64,000 bases of DNA. Source: M3007 sp964621185 (lineage in GTDB: Bacteria; Bacteroidota; Bacteroidia; Chitinophagales; Saprospiraceae). Numbering within the stretch: position 1 is the stretch's first letter; each line of letters opens with the position of its first letter. A program made the position numbers and the translations under genes. The notes under the pieces are model-generated. The model had not been told where the DNA came from. It saw only the letters and a program-made list of their open reading frames with translations, and searched no databases. Positions 16,842-25,418 of this stretch are shown here, piece by piece. The stretch spans positions 1 to 64,000 of the forward strand of contig CAZULM010000027.1 of the NCBI GenBank assembly GCA_964621185.1, written 5' to 3'.

Positions 16842-17471
16842 CTATCCCAACGCCACTTGCCGCCCCACAACCTCCTTCAAGCGCCCGTCATGCGTCACGA
16901 TCACCAGTGCCGCCTCGTGTGCCCGAGCCTGCTCTGTGAGCAAGCGGATCACGGCGGCGCAGTTGATGTCGTCTAAGGCGCTGGTAGGCTCGTCGGCTAA
17001 GATAAGCTGGGGGCGGTTCACCAGCGCGCGGGCGATGCTGGCGCGCTGCTGCTCGCCGATGCTCAGGCGCGCGGGCAGCTTGTCCAGCACATGCCCGATG
17101 CCGAGCTGTTCCCCGAGTGCGGAAATGGCTTTCCGGGTATTGGGCTTTTGCCCGAAATAAGCGGGCAGCAGCAGGTTGTCCATCACCGACAAAGCGCTCA
17201 AAAAATGCGCCCGCTGGTACACCAGGCCAATGTTTTGCCCGCGAAAACGATCCGATTCGGTGGCTGTAAGCTGGTGCAGCATGGTGTTGCCCACCTGGAT
17301 GCTGCCGGCCTGGGGCCGCAAAATGCCCGCCAGCAAATGCAGCAAAGTTGTTTTCCCGCAGCCCGATTGGCCGGTGATGAGCAGCGACTCTCCGGGGTTG
17401 CAGCTCAAGTCGGGGAAGCTGAACTGGCGGTTCGGTGGATAGGAAAATTGTAGCGAACGGGTTTGCAGCAT
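16842..17471 (-). CDS. ABC transporter ATP-binding protein (LolD/MacB type)
   Basis: Start at 17471 (MLQTRSLQFSYPP) is preferred; an earlier ATG at 17501 overlaps the upstream gene. The 209-residue ATPase has Walker A GQSGCGKTT, a Q-loop at LVYQRAHFL, the signature LSIGEQQR and Walker B LILADEPT with the D-loop SALDD. Its type pairs with FtsX/MacB permeases. The only such permease nearby is at 11467-12732 on the same strand, four kilobases downstream, beyond the tyrosinase group. It lies one base after the stop of the acyltransferase-like gene and is probably cotranscribed with it. Confidence 0.9.
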   Translation of the reverse strand: MLQTRSLQFSYPPNRQFSFPDLSCNPGESLLITGQSGCGKTTLLHLLAGILRPQAGSIQVGNTMLHQLTATESDRFRGQNIGLVYQRAHFLSALSVMDNLLLPAYFGQKPNTRKAISALGEQLGIGHVLDKLPARLSIGEQQRASIARALVNRPQLILADEPTSALDDINCAAVIRLLTEQARAHEAALVIVTHDGRLKEVVGRQVALG

Positions 17472-17472
17472 G

Positions 17473-18612
17473 TCAGAGTTTGATGTAAATTTTGCGCACA
17501 AAAAGCCAGCGGCATACCAGCCAGCAAAGCAGCATGTAGCTCAAGGCGAACAGGAAGGAACCAAAGTTCCCGGCCTCTATCGGCATGAATATCGTCTGAT
17601 AAATCCATTCCTGCAAATTTACCTTGCCTTCCGGGCCTTCCCAGGAAATGCTGTACCAAAAAATGATCATCACCTCCGACAGCAGGTAGGCGAACAGGGA
17701 ATTGGCGCCAAAAGCAAAAAAGAAGCTGGCCCCGTTGCGCCATTTTTGAATGTCGATCAGCCAGACGCTGGCCGCCAAAAATATCATGGAAAGCCCGCCA
17801 GCGTACAGCACATAAGAGCTCGTCCAGAGCTTTTTGTTGATGGGGAAGAACAAGTCCCAGGCGAGCCCGGCAAAGCCGCAGATCAAGCCCAGGGCGAGCA
17901 AGTCGCGCACCAGCAGGCTTTTTTCTTTCGAGCGCTGCGCCATCAATTCGCCACTGAGCCAGCCCAATATTACCGTAACGATGGAGGGTAAAGTACTCAG
18001 CAAACCTTCCGGGTCGAAAGGCATGTTGACGCCCGGCCCCACTTCTCCGTTGTACAGGTGCTCGGTGCCGAAGAGCCAGGTATCGAGGCGCAAAACGGCG
18101 CTGTACTCGGCTGAATATGGGTCGCCGCCCGGCGTGGCAAACCAGTACAAAATGCCCCAATAGCCCAGCAGTATCGCCACAGAGGCCCAAATCAAGGCCC
18201 TTCTGCTCAAGTTCAGCACCATGACAGATGCGATGCCGTAGCCCAGGGCCAGGCGCTGCAGCACGCCCATGATGCGGGCCGTGTCCCAGTCGCGCCAGAA
18301 AAAGGGCAGTTGGTACATCAAAACACCGAGCAGGAACAGCAACACGGTGCGCTTCAAAATTTTTTTCCCGGCCTCTGCCGACCATTGGCGGCCAAAGCGC
18401 CCGAAAGCGAACCACATCGACACCCCGATGATGAACATGAACGAGGGGAACACCAGGTCGGTCGGGGTGCATCCGTGCCAGACCGCGTGCTGGAGCGGCG
18501 GGTACACGTGCCCCCAGGTGCCGGGCGTGTTCACGATGATCATGAGCGCTATGGTGGCTCCCCTGAAAAAATCAACGGAAAGATAGCGGACGGGTGTTGT
18601 AGAATCGCTCAT
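17473..18612 (-). CDS. HGSNAT-like (DUF5009/DUF1624) membrane acyltransferase homologue
   Basis: A 379-residue protein with about ten membrane helices. The N-terminus RYLSVDFFRGATIALMIIVN and the following WHGCTPTDLVFPSFMFIIG are diagnostic of the heparan-alpha-glucosaminide N-acetyltransferase-like family. The conserved His of the family is within AVWHGCTPTDL. Family members may acetylate sugars across the inner membrane. It precedes the ABC ATPase by one base, an unusual pairing. Confidence 0.88.
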   Translation of the reverse strand: MSDSTTPVRYLSVDFFRGATIALMIIVNTPGTWGHVYPPLQHAVWHGCTPTDLVFPSFMFIIGVSMWFAFGRFGRQWSAEAGKKILKRTVLLFLLGVLMYQLPFFWRDWDTARIMGVLQRLALGYGIASVMVLNLSRRALIWASVAILLGYWGILYWFATPGGDPYSAEYSAVLRLDTWLFGTEHLYNGEVGPGVNMPFDPEGLLSTLPSIVTVILGWLSGELMAQRSKEKSLLVRDLLALGLICGFAGLAWDLFFPINKKLWTSSYVLYAGGLSMIFLAASVWLIDIQKWRNGASFFFAFGANSLFAYLLSEVMIIFWYSISWEGPEGKVNLQEWIYQTIFMPIEAGNFGSFLFALSYMLLCWLVCRWLFVRKIYIKL

Positions 18613-18654
18613 ATTGGAAAACCATTTTGGCGCTTAGCCGTTTGACATCAATTG

Positions 18655-18750
18655 TTATACCATGATTCCAGTGATTTGCAAGATTTTCAGGATGGATCAT
18701 ATTGATTATTAAAGATTTTCCTCCTTTAATTTTCGCAAACCACTTGCCAT
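18655..18750 (+). repeat. Dispersed repeat, diverged copy e
   Basis: Begins TTATACCATGATTCCAGTGA, then GATTTTCAGGATGGATCAT, and ends near GCAAACCACTTGCC, a changed form of the family end AACCACTTTGC. It lies in the divergent spacer upstream of the Smr gene. Confidence 0.5.
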
Positions 18751-18814
18751 TTGGTGTACTTTTCCCAGTAGTTTGGCGAAAAGTAACAGTTCTAACAATA
18801 CTAAAAGAAAAAAT

Positions 18815-19855
18815 ATGCTTTTGGCCATCGGCACCCGCGTTCGATTGCGCTTTACGGGAGAAAGCGGCGTTGTCACTGCCCGCTTAGATGACAACCTGGT
18901 ACAGGTTCGGTTGGACAACGACCCGGACTTTACCATCCCGGCATTTGAGGAAGACCTGCTCCCCTACCAGGAGCAGGCGCCCGTGCACGCCGCAAAGCCA
19001 TACGTGGTGCGAAGCAAGGAGCCGGAAGCCCCGCTGCGGCGGGTTTTGAAAAGCCAGTACCATATTTTGAAGCCGAAGGGCGTACAACTCGCTTTCGAGC
19101 CGATGCCGGGCCGCGACGAGGCGATCTCCAAGTACAAGGTGTGGCTCATCAACGACACCCAGCACGAGTTCCTGATGGAATTCGACCTGTACTCCCTTGC
19201 GCGCGACATCCTTAAAACAGAGGAAAAAGTGCCAGCTGCCGCCGCCATTGAGCTCGGCGATTTCCTTTCCGACGATTTGAACGACGCACCGGAGGCATAC
19301 GTCGGGCTACAGCGCATCACGACGGAAGGCCTGGACGATCTGCTGGAGCACACCTTGCGCATCAAGCCCAAGCAATTTTTCAACAGCCTTTTCACCGCAC
19401 CGATATTGAACGTGCTGGCCTATCAGTTTGTGCTGTTCGACAAATTTGAAAAACCAATGCCGCAGCCTGGCGAGAACCTCAAAGATTTCGCCAAACACCA
19501 GAAACGGAAGGTAAAGCCGGAAAGCAATTCAGCGCCCTACCGGCCTTTCGACCCGGAGGCCTTTGCCACTTTTGTGCCGGAGATCGACCTCCACATCCAC
19601 CATTTGTTGAACGGCCACGCCCGTTTGGACAAAGGCGAGATATTGCGCATCCAACTCCTGCATTTCCAGCAATTTATTGACAAAGCCATTAGGCTCGGCG
19701 CTCCCAGCGTGTTCATCATTCATGGCGTGGGAGAAGGGAAGCTGCGGGAAACGATCGCTGCGCGCCTCAAGGAGAACCCACATGTGGCAAAGTTCAAGAA
19801 TGAATACCACCACAAGTACGGATATGGGGCAACGGAGGTCATATTTGCTGTATGA
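18815..19855 (+). CDS. DUF2027 / Smr-domain protein
   Basis: The ATG at 18815 follows an A-rich leader and matches the usual MLLAIGTRVRL N-terminus; a TTG 42 bases earlier is less likely. The 346-residue protein has a short N-terminal beta-barrel (VRLRFTGESGVVTARLDDN), a DUF2027 central domain, and a C-terminal Smr domain (EIDLHIHHLLNG, then VFIIHGVGEGKLRETI). Smr domains of MutS2-type proteins bind or cut nucleic acids; the H-G-V-G-E-G-K-L loop is intact. It ends six bases from the converging 112-aa gene. Confidence 0.87.
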   Translation: MLLAIGTRVRLRFTGESGVVTARLDDNLVQVRLDNDPDFTIPAFEEDLLPYQEQAPVHAAKPYVVRSKEPEAPLRRVLKSQYHILKPKGVQLAFEPMPGRDEAISKYKVWLINDTQHEFLMEFDLYSLARDILKTEEKVPAAAAIELGDFLSDDLNDAPEAYVGLQRITTEGLDDLLEHTLRIKPKQFFNSLFTAPILNVLAYQFVLFDKFEKPMPQPGENLKDFAKHQKRKVKPESNSAPYRPFDPEAFATFVPEIDLHIHHLLNGHARLDKGEILRIQLLHFQQFIDKAIRLGAPSVFIIHGVGEGKLRETIAARLKENPHVAKFKNEYHHKYGYGATEVIFAV

Positions 19856-19861
19856 GCAGCG

Positions 19862-20200
19862 TCAAAAATCTACGGTCAGAAACTGCGTAGATTCCGAAAC
19901 CGAGTAGATTCCAGGTTTTATGACTACTGCCTCGCAGCCCAGTGCTTTTGCGAACCTCTCAGGAAGCGCATAAGTTTCAAACACCTGGAACAACATCCAG
20001 CCAAAATGCCGCCTGACGAACCGCATGTCCATGTCCGACTTCCAAAAGCTGATGCTGATGCTCCCGCTCTCCGTTGAAGTTATCCAAGCTGTCACTGAAT
20101 TGCATTTGCAGCTCGCCATTTCCTTGTTTGCCATTACGCGGCATATCCCCACGCCCTGGCAACCCGACCCTGGTGAGCCCAGGATTACTTCGGCTTTCAT
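19862..20200 (-). CDS. 112-residue Cys-containing protein of unknown function
   Basis: Read from the ATG at 20200 (MKAEVILGSPGSGCQGVGIC). The frame stays open upstream to 20272 but the start at 20200 fits better. The protein has Cys14, Cys20 and a C-K-C motif, a middle amphipathic part (SISISFWKSDMDMRFV), and an end IKPGIYSVSESTQFLTVDF. The ending pattern I-x-P-G-x-Y-x-V..L-x-V-x-F seems conserved in small uncharacterised Bacteroidota proteins as far as I recall; this must be searched. It follows a 35-residue reading frame and a 505-residue helical protein gene on the same strand. Confidence 0.65.
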   Translation of the reverse strand: MKAEVILGSPGSGCQGVGICRVMANKEMASCKCNSVTAWITSTESGSISISFWKSDMDMRFVRRHFGWMLFQVFETYALPERFAKALGCEAVVIKPGIYSVSESTQFLTVDF

Positions 20201-20346
20201 CCTTTTTTGATGTAATCGGCCGCGCATCGCATGTGTCAAAGCATGCTGAGCCATTGCTATTGTTGAATCCATATTTGATCATTGTCCAAAAGATTAGGTT
20301 TGCCCTAATTAGGGAAAAATAGGGGGCGGAAAAATCGGGTTGCGGG

Positions 20347-20454
20347 TCAGACGCCGGCAATGTCGATGATGATGACGTCGCTGGTGTATTGGACAACTTG
20401 AGCATCGGAAGAATTTGCTGCATTGTAGCAACCGAGGGTAGGCATAACTTTCAT
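20347..20454 (-). CDS. Possible 35-residue peptide gene
   Basis: ATG at 20454, stop TGA at 20347-20349. The peptide begins MKVMPTLGCYNAANSSDAQ and ends VIIIDIAGV. One Cys and a hydrophobic tail suggest a small secreted or signalling peptide, or a leader. It is 146 bases upstream of the 112-aa gene, same strand, after an AT-rich spacer with a -7-like TACCTTTA (minus strand, 20627-20634). Whether it is translated is not certain. Confidence 0.4.
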   Translation of the reverse strand: MKVMPTLGCYNAANSSDAQVVQYTSDVIIIDIAGV

Positions 20455-20715
20455 GATGACTTCGTAGATTATGAGTGAATGATTACGAAGTCAAAGGTGG
20501 GGCGAGCCTGAAGGGGGAGCCCTGACAGTTATGCGGCGATTTTCACATCGGGTTTTAGAGGAATATTTAAAGGAAATACTTGTAAAACATTGATTATTAG
20601 TATTTTAAATTTTTAAAAATTTTATCTAAAGGTACTTTTCCGCAACTTATTATCCTTTCGAGAATATGGGATGACTCATATTGCCAACCATGGGCTCAAT
20701 TATCCCATTACCAAC

Positions 20716-22233
20716 TCAGCCCCTTCCCTTTGCATGTTTCAAGGCTTCCATCGCCATTTCCCACAAATGCTCATAAGGAATGATCTCGATCTCATGCGTC
20801 TGGTAGGCCACTTCGAGGGGCTGGGTATGGAGCATGTCGATGTATTTCTGCGCCTTTTTTTCTACGATATCATGGTGGAAAGAAGCCGCCGGCATTTGCA
20901 GCAGGGCTTTGATAAAACAACTGCTCCTGAACGTCTCGTTCTGTTTCAGGTATCGGCTGCAATACTTGTCGATGGCCTCCATCCGGTCTATAGATTCGTC
21001 GAAATTGCTTTCTGAAATATTGAACAGGATCTGGATGACCAGGATAGGGATGTTCATCCCTTGCTTGTCCTTGGAATAGGTAGGTATTTCGTTCAGGAAC
21101 TTGGAGATTTTGAACTTCGAGGAATGTCCTTTGGGCGGCACAATTTTCCCGATATGTACCAAGAAGTAGGAATATGCCTCGTAAATCTTCCACATCTCTT
21201 CTATATGGGCAGGTTGGGACTTGGCTTGAAGCTTCTTTTGCACCATGGCGCACACTTCAAAGCCTTTCGGATAGCGTTTGGTGTACATGGCCAAGAGGAA
21301 GAACAATTCCTGGAGCTTGAACCAATTGAAGGAGCCTTCGTCAAAAATAGACTGGTATTGCTGAATGACCTTCTCGCCTTTTTCAAACTCCTGCAATTGG
21401 ATGTAGCACACAATCAATTGATAATAAAAGGCTTGCAATGCCAGGTTGCTCTCAAAACTTTTGTTTTTGAAAAAATCGATGGCCGATTCGCACACCTTTG
21501 CGGTGCAGGTGTAATCGTTTTTGCTGCTGGGTATCATTACCTCGATCAAACGCCCGCACAAGTGCAGCCTGAAGGAGTCTGATTTTTCCAAATATGATGC
21601 TATTAAGTCAAAGTGCTTCTGGGCCTCCTCTGAAATGGGGGTTTTGGATGCCTTGTTGTTCACATAATGGCTGACCAAGTGGGTGTAGGCATCCTCCGCT
21701 TCATTCTCCATCATCCATACCTCCTGGTACTTCCGGTACAAATCCCGGTAATGGCTGTATTTGGTGGTGTCGCCGTAAATGGTGCCGTAGTGCAGCCGCA
21801 AGGACGAAAGCGCGCTGAGCGTGAGCTCTGTAAACTCGTATTGGGTGCTCTGTTTCAGCAATCCTTCGATTATAGCGATGCTGGCGCCTTTGGCATTTTT
21901 TGACATCAGGAGCATGGCCGCCGCCCAATTTCGGTTGCACTCGTAGTAGGCCTTTTGCCGGTCTGAGCTGACATCTGCCTTGAAATCTACCAAAAAAACG
22001 ACGCTTAGGATGCGTTCTTTCAAACGCTCGCGGAGGTTGACAAATTTGGAGCCGACCTTTTCTCCAGGGTACAAAATCGCCACTGCATCTTCGTCTGATG
22101 CAACGCGGCCTTCGTGAATGGCTTCACAAAGTTGTTCCATTAGGGAGCCCTTTTCAAAGGCAAATGACCAAAGCCCACCTGATTTCAATCTGCCGATATT
22201 GATCGCGCGGATCAATGCAATTAAATCCTGCAT
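20716..22233 (-). CDS. 505-residue helical-repeat protein, unknown function
   Basis: A soluble, almost all-helical protein. Residues about 60-80 (VNLRERLKERILSVVFLVD) form a conserved-looking helix. From about 180 to the end it resembles TPR-like or armadillo-type helical repeats with spacing of aromatic and small residues (FNWFKLQELFFLLAMYTK, then HIEEMWKIYEAYSYFLVHIG). No enzyme motif or DNA-binding helix-turn-helix was recognised. It lies upstream of the 35-aa and 112-aa reading frames on the same strand with a 261-base spacer. A regulatory or scaffold role, possibly sensing a small peptide, is speculative. Confidence 0.75.
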   Translation of the reverse strand: MQDLIALIRAINIGRLKSGGLWSFAFEKGSLMEQLCEAIHEGRVASDEDAVAILYPGEKVGSKFVNLRERLKERILSVVFLVDFKADVSSDRQKAYYECNRNWAAAMLLMSKNAKGASIAIIEGLLKQSTQYEFTELTLSALSSLRLHYGTIYGDTTKYSHYRDLYRKYQEVWMMENEAEDAYTHLVSHYVNNKASKTPISEEAQKHFDLIASYLEKSDSFRLHLCGRLIEVMIPSSKNDYTCTAKVCESAIDFFKNKSFESNLALQAFYYQLIVCYIQLQEFEKGEKVIQQYQSIFDEGSFNWFKLQELFFLLAMYTKRYPKGFEVCAMVQKKLQAKSQPAHIEEMWKIYEAYSYFLVHIGKIVPPKGHSSKFKISKFLNEIPTYSKDKQGMNIPILVIQILFNISESNFDESIDRMEAIDKYCSRYLKQNETFRSSCFIKALLQMPAASFHHDIVEKKAQKYIDMLHTQPLEVAYQTHEIEIIPYEHLWEMAMEALKHAKGRG

Positions 22234-22234
22234 G

Positions 22235-22411
22235 GGTTATCATTAAGTAATAATTAGAGAATCCCGTTGCGTACAGGGCATTGAAATCCAGAGGACTCTT
22301 ATGCCGCAGCAACAGGTCACCAAAAGTTGTCACTCAATAAAATAACCCAGGATCGATGTTTCGCCGGTCGGCGATATACTCGTAAAGCTTGTTCAGACAG
22401 TCCTTTAACAT
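22235..22411 (-). other. Possible small gene interrupted by one TGA stop
   Basis: From the ATG at 22411 a 25-codon frame (MLKDCLNKLYEYIADRRNID then PGLFY) ends in TGA at 22334-22336. The same frame then continues with plausible protein (TTFGDLLLRHKSPLDFNALY, then ATGFSNYYLM) up to the start of the 505-aa gene. It may be a small gene broken by a nonsense mutation, or chance. The ATG is preceded by an AT-rich leader with TAACTTTT. Confidence 0.25.
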
Positions 22412-22639
22412 GAGATTAAAAGTTAGTAAATTAACGTAAAAGAAGAAAGACCCAGCGCCCAACAGAAGTCAAGTACGCTGCAAACGCTTCATAGTCAATG
22501 GATTAAAAAAAGTCAAAAATATCCCACAAAACCAACACGCAGCCCCTCAACGCTGATGCTGCCATGGAACGGGCAAAATTGCAAAAAATAGTTCGGCAAA
22601 CAAAAAATTGATGAAAATCAATTCTATTTTATATTAAAT

Positions 22640-22848
22640 GACTATCCGCATATTGTACCCCAACGGTTTCATGGTAAAATAGTTGATCTTGTTTATCGAA
22701 AGGCGTTCCCGTGTACTTACTCGTCGGACGGCGAAAAGCCGTCAGACGAGGTCTCACGTGGTCTGACGGCTTTTCGCCGTCCGACCACTACGTTAACACT
22801 CAATTTCATTCATTCGCATTGCTCTTGGGGTACAATATGCGGATAGTC
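22640..22848. mobile_element. MITE-like element with nested perfect inverted repeats
   Basis: The 24-bp ends at 22640-22663 (starting GACTATCCGCATATTGTACC) and 22825-22848 are perfect inverted copies. Inside is a second perfect 25-bp inverted repeat at 22723-22747 and 22761-22785 around a 13-base loop (contains GACGGCGAAAAGCCGTC). No coding capacity was seen. The decamer ATTCTATTTT occurs on both sides (22621 and 22859) and may be a target-site relic. The remaining spacer 22412-22639 and 22849-23084 shows no gene. Confidence 0.7.
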
Positions 22849-23084
22849 CTGTTATATTATTCTATTTTGGTTGAAATAAGCTGCCCAAATCTACTGAAAG
22901 CTGGAGGGCCTCCATTAAGCCAGGGAATTCCCAGACGGCAAGCAACCCGTTTGAACAAAATAAGGGCAGGACGAAATGCCGCAAATTTTTCAAGGATTGG
23001 CAACTTTTCGCCCTGCCCAAGCCCAAAATATTCGGCATCCAAAAACAGGCCGCCAATAAAGAAAATTGGAGGCAGCCCAATGCT

Positions 23085-23369
23085 TTACTTCACCTCCTCA
23101 GGCTTCTTTCCAGCTGCCTTTACCAGCATGAACAACACGGTGCCGACGATCAGAAAGTTGATCACCGCCGTGATAAAGTTGCCGATCTTGATGTTTCCCA
23201 GCATCACGTTGGAAAAATCTGGCTCGCCAACAACCATGGCGATGACGGGCGAGATCAGGTCGTTGACCACAGAATCGATGATCTTTTGGAAAGCGCCGGC
23301 AATGATAAAGGCAACGGCTACGGCCAGTACGTCGGCGCGGAAAAGGAAAGCTTTTAGTTCGGAAATCAT
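23085..23369 (-). CDS. mscL: Large-conductance mechanosensitive channel, short form
   Basis: A 94-residue protein, shorter than the usual 125-150. It has the N-terminal helix (MISELKAFLFRADVLAVAVA), TM1 with the conserved GAFQKIIDSVVNDLISPVIA, and TM2 (GNFITAVINFLIVGTVLFMLVKA). The periplasmic loop is short and the C-terminal cytoplasmic helix bundle is missing after KKPEE. MscL forms a pressure-relief pore in the inner membrane; the C-terminal bundle is dispensable for gating in model proteins. Its spacer upstream holds a dispersed repeat. Confidence 0.85.
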   Translation of the reverse strand: MISELKAFLFRADVLAVAVAFIIAGAFQKIIDSVVNDLISPVIAMVVGEPDFSNVMLGNIKIGNFITAVINFLIVGTVLFMLVKAAGKKPEEVK

Positions 23370-23400
23370 ACGTTGTCCGTTTTGTTTTGAAAAGATGCAA

Positions 23401-23506
23401 TTATACTCTGATCAAAGTGATTTGTATGATTTGAGTGATTGAAAACATTTGATTTTCAAATGATTATGCGATCACGACTTTCACAACCACTTTGCGTTGA
23501 CTATAA
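23401..23506 (+). repeat. Dispersed ~100-bp repeat, copy g
   Basis: Starts TTATACTCTGATCAAAGTGA, passes GATTTTCAAATGATTATGCG, and ends CACAACCACTTTGCGTTGAC-TATA. Nearly the same as the copies at 46387 and 61146. It separates mscL from hemW. Confidence 0.8.
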
Positions 23507-23555
23507 CAATGCTGTAAAAGTAAAAAATCGAAATGACATTGCCTGTCCTAAAACA

Positions 23556-24680
23556 TCAAAAGAACAAATCGGCGGCGATGCGGTCGGCCAGCAATTTCCC
23601 TGTTGTTGTGAGCCGAAATTTCTTGTTTGCCAGCGCGACATGGCCTTTATTGACCCAGGGCACAACCTGTTTTTCAAAATGCGCCAAATAATCCTGTCCA
23701 AAAGCCTGTATCCTATTCTTGTCAGCCCCCCACATCGTCCTCAAAGCCGTCATCACATACTCGTTGTAGCGCTGCGCCTGGCTAAGCTCCTCCAGCTCAA
23801 AATTGGGCACTCCTGCCTCCATGGCTTTAATATACAAGGCATTGTTGGCGATGTTCCACTGCCTCGAACGGCCGTTGAACGAATGTGCCGAGGGGCCCAC
23901 CCCCAGGTATGGCTCCCCGCTCCAATAGCTGCTGTTGTGCCGGGCATAGCGCCTTGGCTTGGCAAAATTGCTGATCTCGTAATGTTCGTAGCCCTGCTCC
24001 GCCGTGGCCGCCAATAAATATTCAAATTGCCGGGCTGCCCGCTCTTCGTCCACTGGTGGCTGCTGGCCTTTGCGCACGAAAGCCCCCAGCGCCGTGCCTT
24101 CCTCTACCGTGAGGCAATAGCAGGACAGATGCGGCACATCGTATCCAAATGCCAGGCGCAGGTTTTCCGCCCATTGGGCATCCGAAGTTGGGGGGGCGCC
24201 ATAAATGAGGTCGATGGTTAAATCCTCAAACCCGGCAGACAGGGCATCGTCGAGGCACGCGCGTGCGTGACTGGCCTTGTGGGCGCGGTTCATCCAGGCA
24301 AGGTCGGTATCGGCGAAGGATTGGATGCCGATGCTCAGCCGGTTGACGGGGCTGTGGTTTTTCAGGTCGTGCAGCTTTTCTTTCGTCAAGTCGTCGGGAT
24401 TGGCCTCCAGCGTGATTTCTGCGCCCGGGACAACGGTGTGCAAGGCGAATATTTTCCCAAAAATCTGCTCCAAATCCTTCAAATCCAGCAAAGAAGGCGT
24501 ACCCCCGCCAAAATAGATGGAATCCAGTGGCTTCCCATCGAGGTAGCCATGCTGCAGCTCCAGGTCCCGCAAAATCGCCAATACCATAGCATCCTTGTTT
24601 TGCAGCGAGGTGGAAAAGTGAAAATTGCAATAGTGGCAGGCTTGCTTGCAAAAGGGGATATGTAGGTAGAGGCCGGGCAA
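23556..24680 (-). CDS. hemW: HemW-like radical SAM protein (heme chaperone)
   Basis: The first in-frame ATG (24731) lies in a 7-bp tandem repeat, so the TTG at 24680 (read M-P-G-L-Y-L-H-I-P-F-C) is the likelier start and gives the usual N-terminus and 374 residues. The cluster motif is CKQACHYC (Cys-x3-Cys-x2-Cys). The SAM-binding GGGTPS, the LSIGIQSF and IYGAPP motifs, and a HemN C-terminal region (WSGEPYLGVGPSAHSF) follow. HemW inserts heme rather than oxidising coproporphyrinogen; both share this layout. Confidence 0.9.
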   Translation of the reverse strand: MPGLYLHIPFCKQACHYCNFHFSTSLQNKDAMVLAILRDLELQHGYLDGKPLDSIYFGGGTPSLLDLKDLEQIFGKIFALHTVVPGAEITLEANPDDLTKEKLHDLKNHSPVNRLSIGIQSFADTDLAWMNRAHKASHARACLDDALSAGFEDLTIDLIYGAPPTSDAQWAENLRLAFGYDVPHLSCYCLTVEEGTALGAFVRKGQQPPVDEERAARQFEYLLAATAEQGYEHYEISNFAKPRRYARHNSSYWSGEPYLGVGPSAHSFNGRSRQWNIANNALYIKAMEAGVPNFELEELSQAQRYNEYVMTALRTMWGADKNRIQAFGQDYLAHFEKQVVPWVNKGHVALANKKFRLTTTGKLLADRIAADLFF

Positions 24681-24683
24681 TTG

Positions 24684-24722
<39 letters not shown>

Positions 24723-24794
24723 TAAACCCAAATGGGGGATTGTATGTTGTTGTGGGCAAATAACCGAAAATTTAGGGATCCAATTTTGCTTCTA

Positions 24795-24896
24795 TACTCA
24801 AACCACTGTGGTTTGCGAAAATTTCAAGGGATAAATCCATCAAAATCAATGCGATCTATCCTGAAAATCTCGCAAATCATCGGAATCCTGGCCTAA
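24795..24896 (-). repeat. Dispersed repeat, diverged copy h (reverse orientation)
   Basis: Reads on the minus strand GATTTGCGAGATTTTCAGGA, then TTTTCGCAAACCACAGTGG and TATA. Related to copy e. Occupies the divergent spacer between hemW and the SRPBCC gene. Confidence 0.5.
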
Positions 24897-24899
24897 ATC

Positions 24900-25352
24900 A
24901 TGCGCCGACTCAAACAAGAACAATTCTTGCCCATAAGCTTAGAGGATGCTTGGGCGTTTTTCTCCACACCGAAAAACCTGAATGAAATCACGCCAGCCGA
25001 CCTGGTTTTCGAGGTCACATCCGAGTTGCCCGACAAAATATACGAGGGCTTGATCATCACTTACCGCATCAAACCGATGCTGAACATCCCGGTGAACTGG
25101 TGCACGGAGATCACGCACGTGAAGGAACTGGCCTATTTTGTGGATGAACAGCGCAAAGGCCCGTACAGTATTTGGCACCACGAGCATCATTTTCAGGCCG
25201 TGGAAGGCGGGGTGCTGATGACGGATATCCTGCACTACGATATTGGGAAGTCGGTTTTTGGCTGGGTCGCGGGCAAGCTTTTCGTGCATAAAAAGGTGCG
25301 GGAGATTTTCCGCTACCGTTTGAAGGCCCTGGAAAAGCATTTTATTTCGTAG
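24900..25352 (+). CDS. SRPBCC-family protein (START-like)
   Basis: A 150-residue soluble protein with the SRPBCC fold pattern: N-terminal PISLEDAWAFFSTPKNLNEI, a central strand set (IYEGLIITYRIKPM, then WCTEITHVKEL), and a C-terminal helix VREIFRYRLKALEKHF. It resembles the ligand-binding proteins annotated as cell-division-inhibitor-like or cyclase/dehydrase. The ligand is unknown. Confidence 0.85.
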   Translation: MRRLKQEQFLPISLEDAWAFFSTPKNLNEITPADLVFEVTSELPDKIYEGLIITYRIKPMLNIPVNWCTEITHVKELAYFVDEQRKGPYSIWHHEHHFQAVEGGVLMTDILHYDIGKSVFGWVAGKLFVHKKVREIFRYRLKALEKHFIS

Positions 25353-25418
25353 TTGGCGCATAGGAGGGGTTTGACAAAAACTATACCTCACGCCGCTTGG
25401 TTTTGTGCATGCCGATCT

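Noticed and set aside
17405..18472. 355-residue minus-strand frame overlapping the HGSNAT-like gene
   Set aside because: Arg/His-rich out-of-frame reading; the HGSNAT frame has family motifs and membrane helices.
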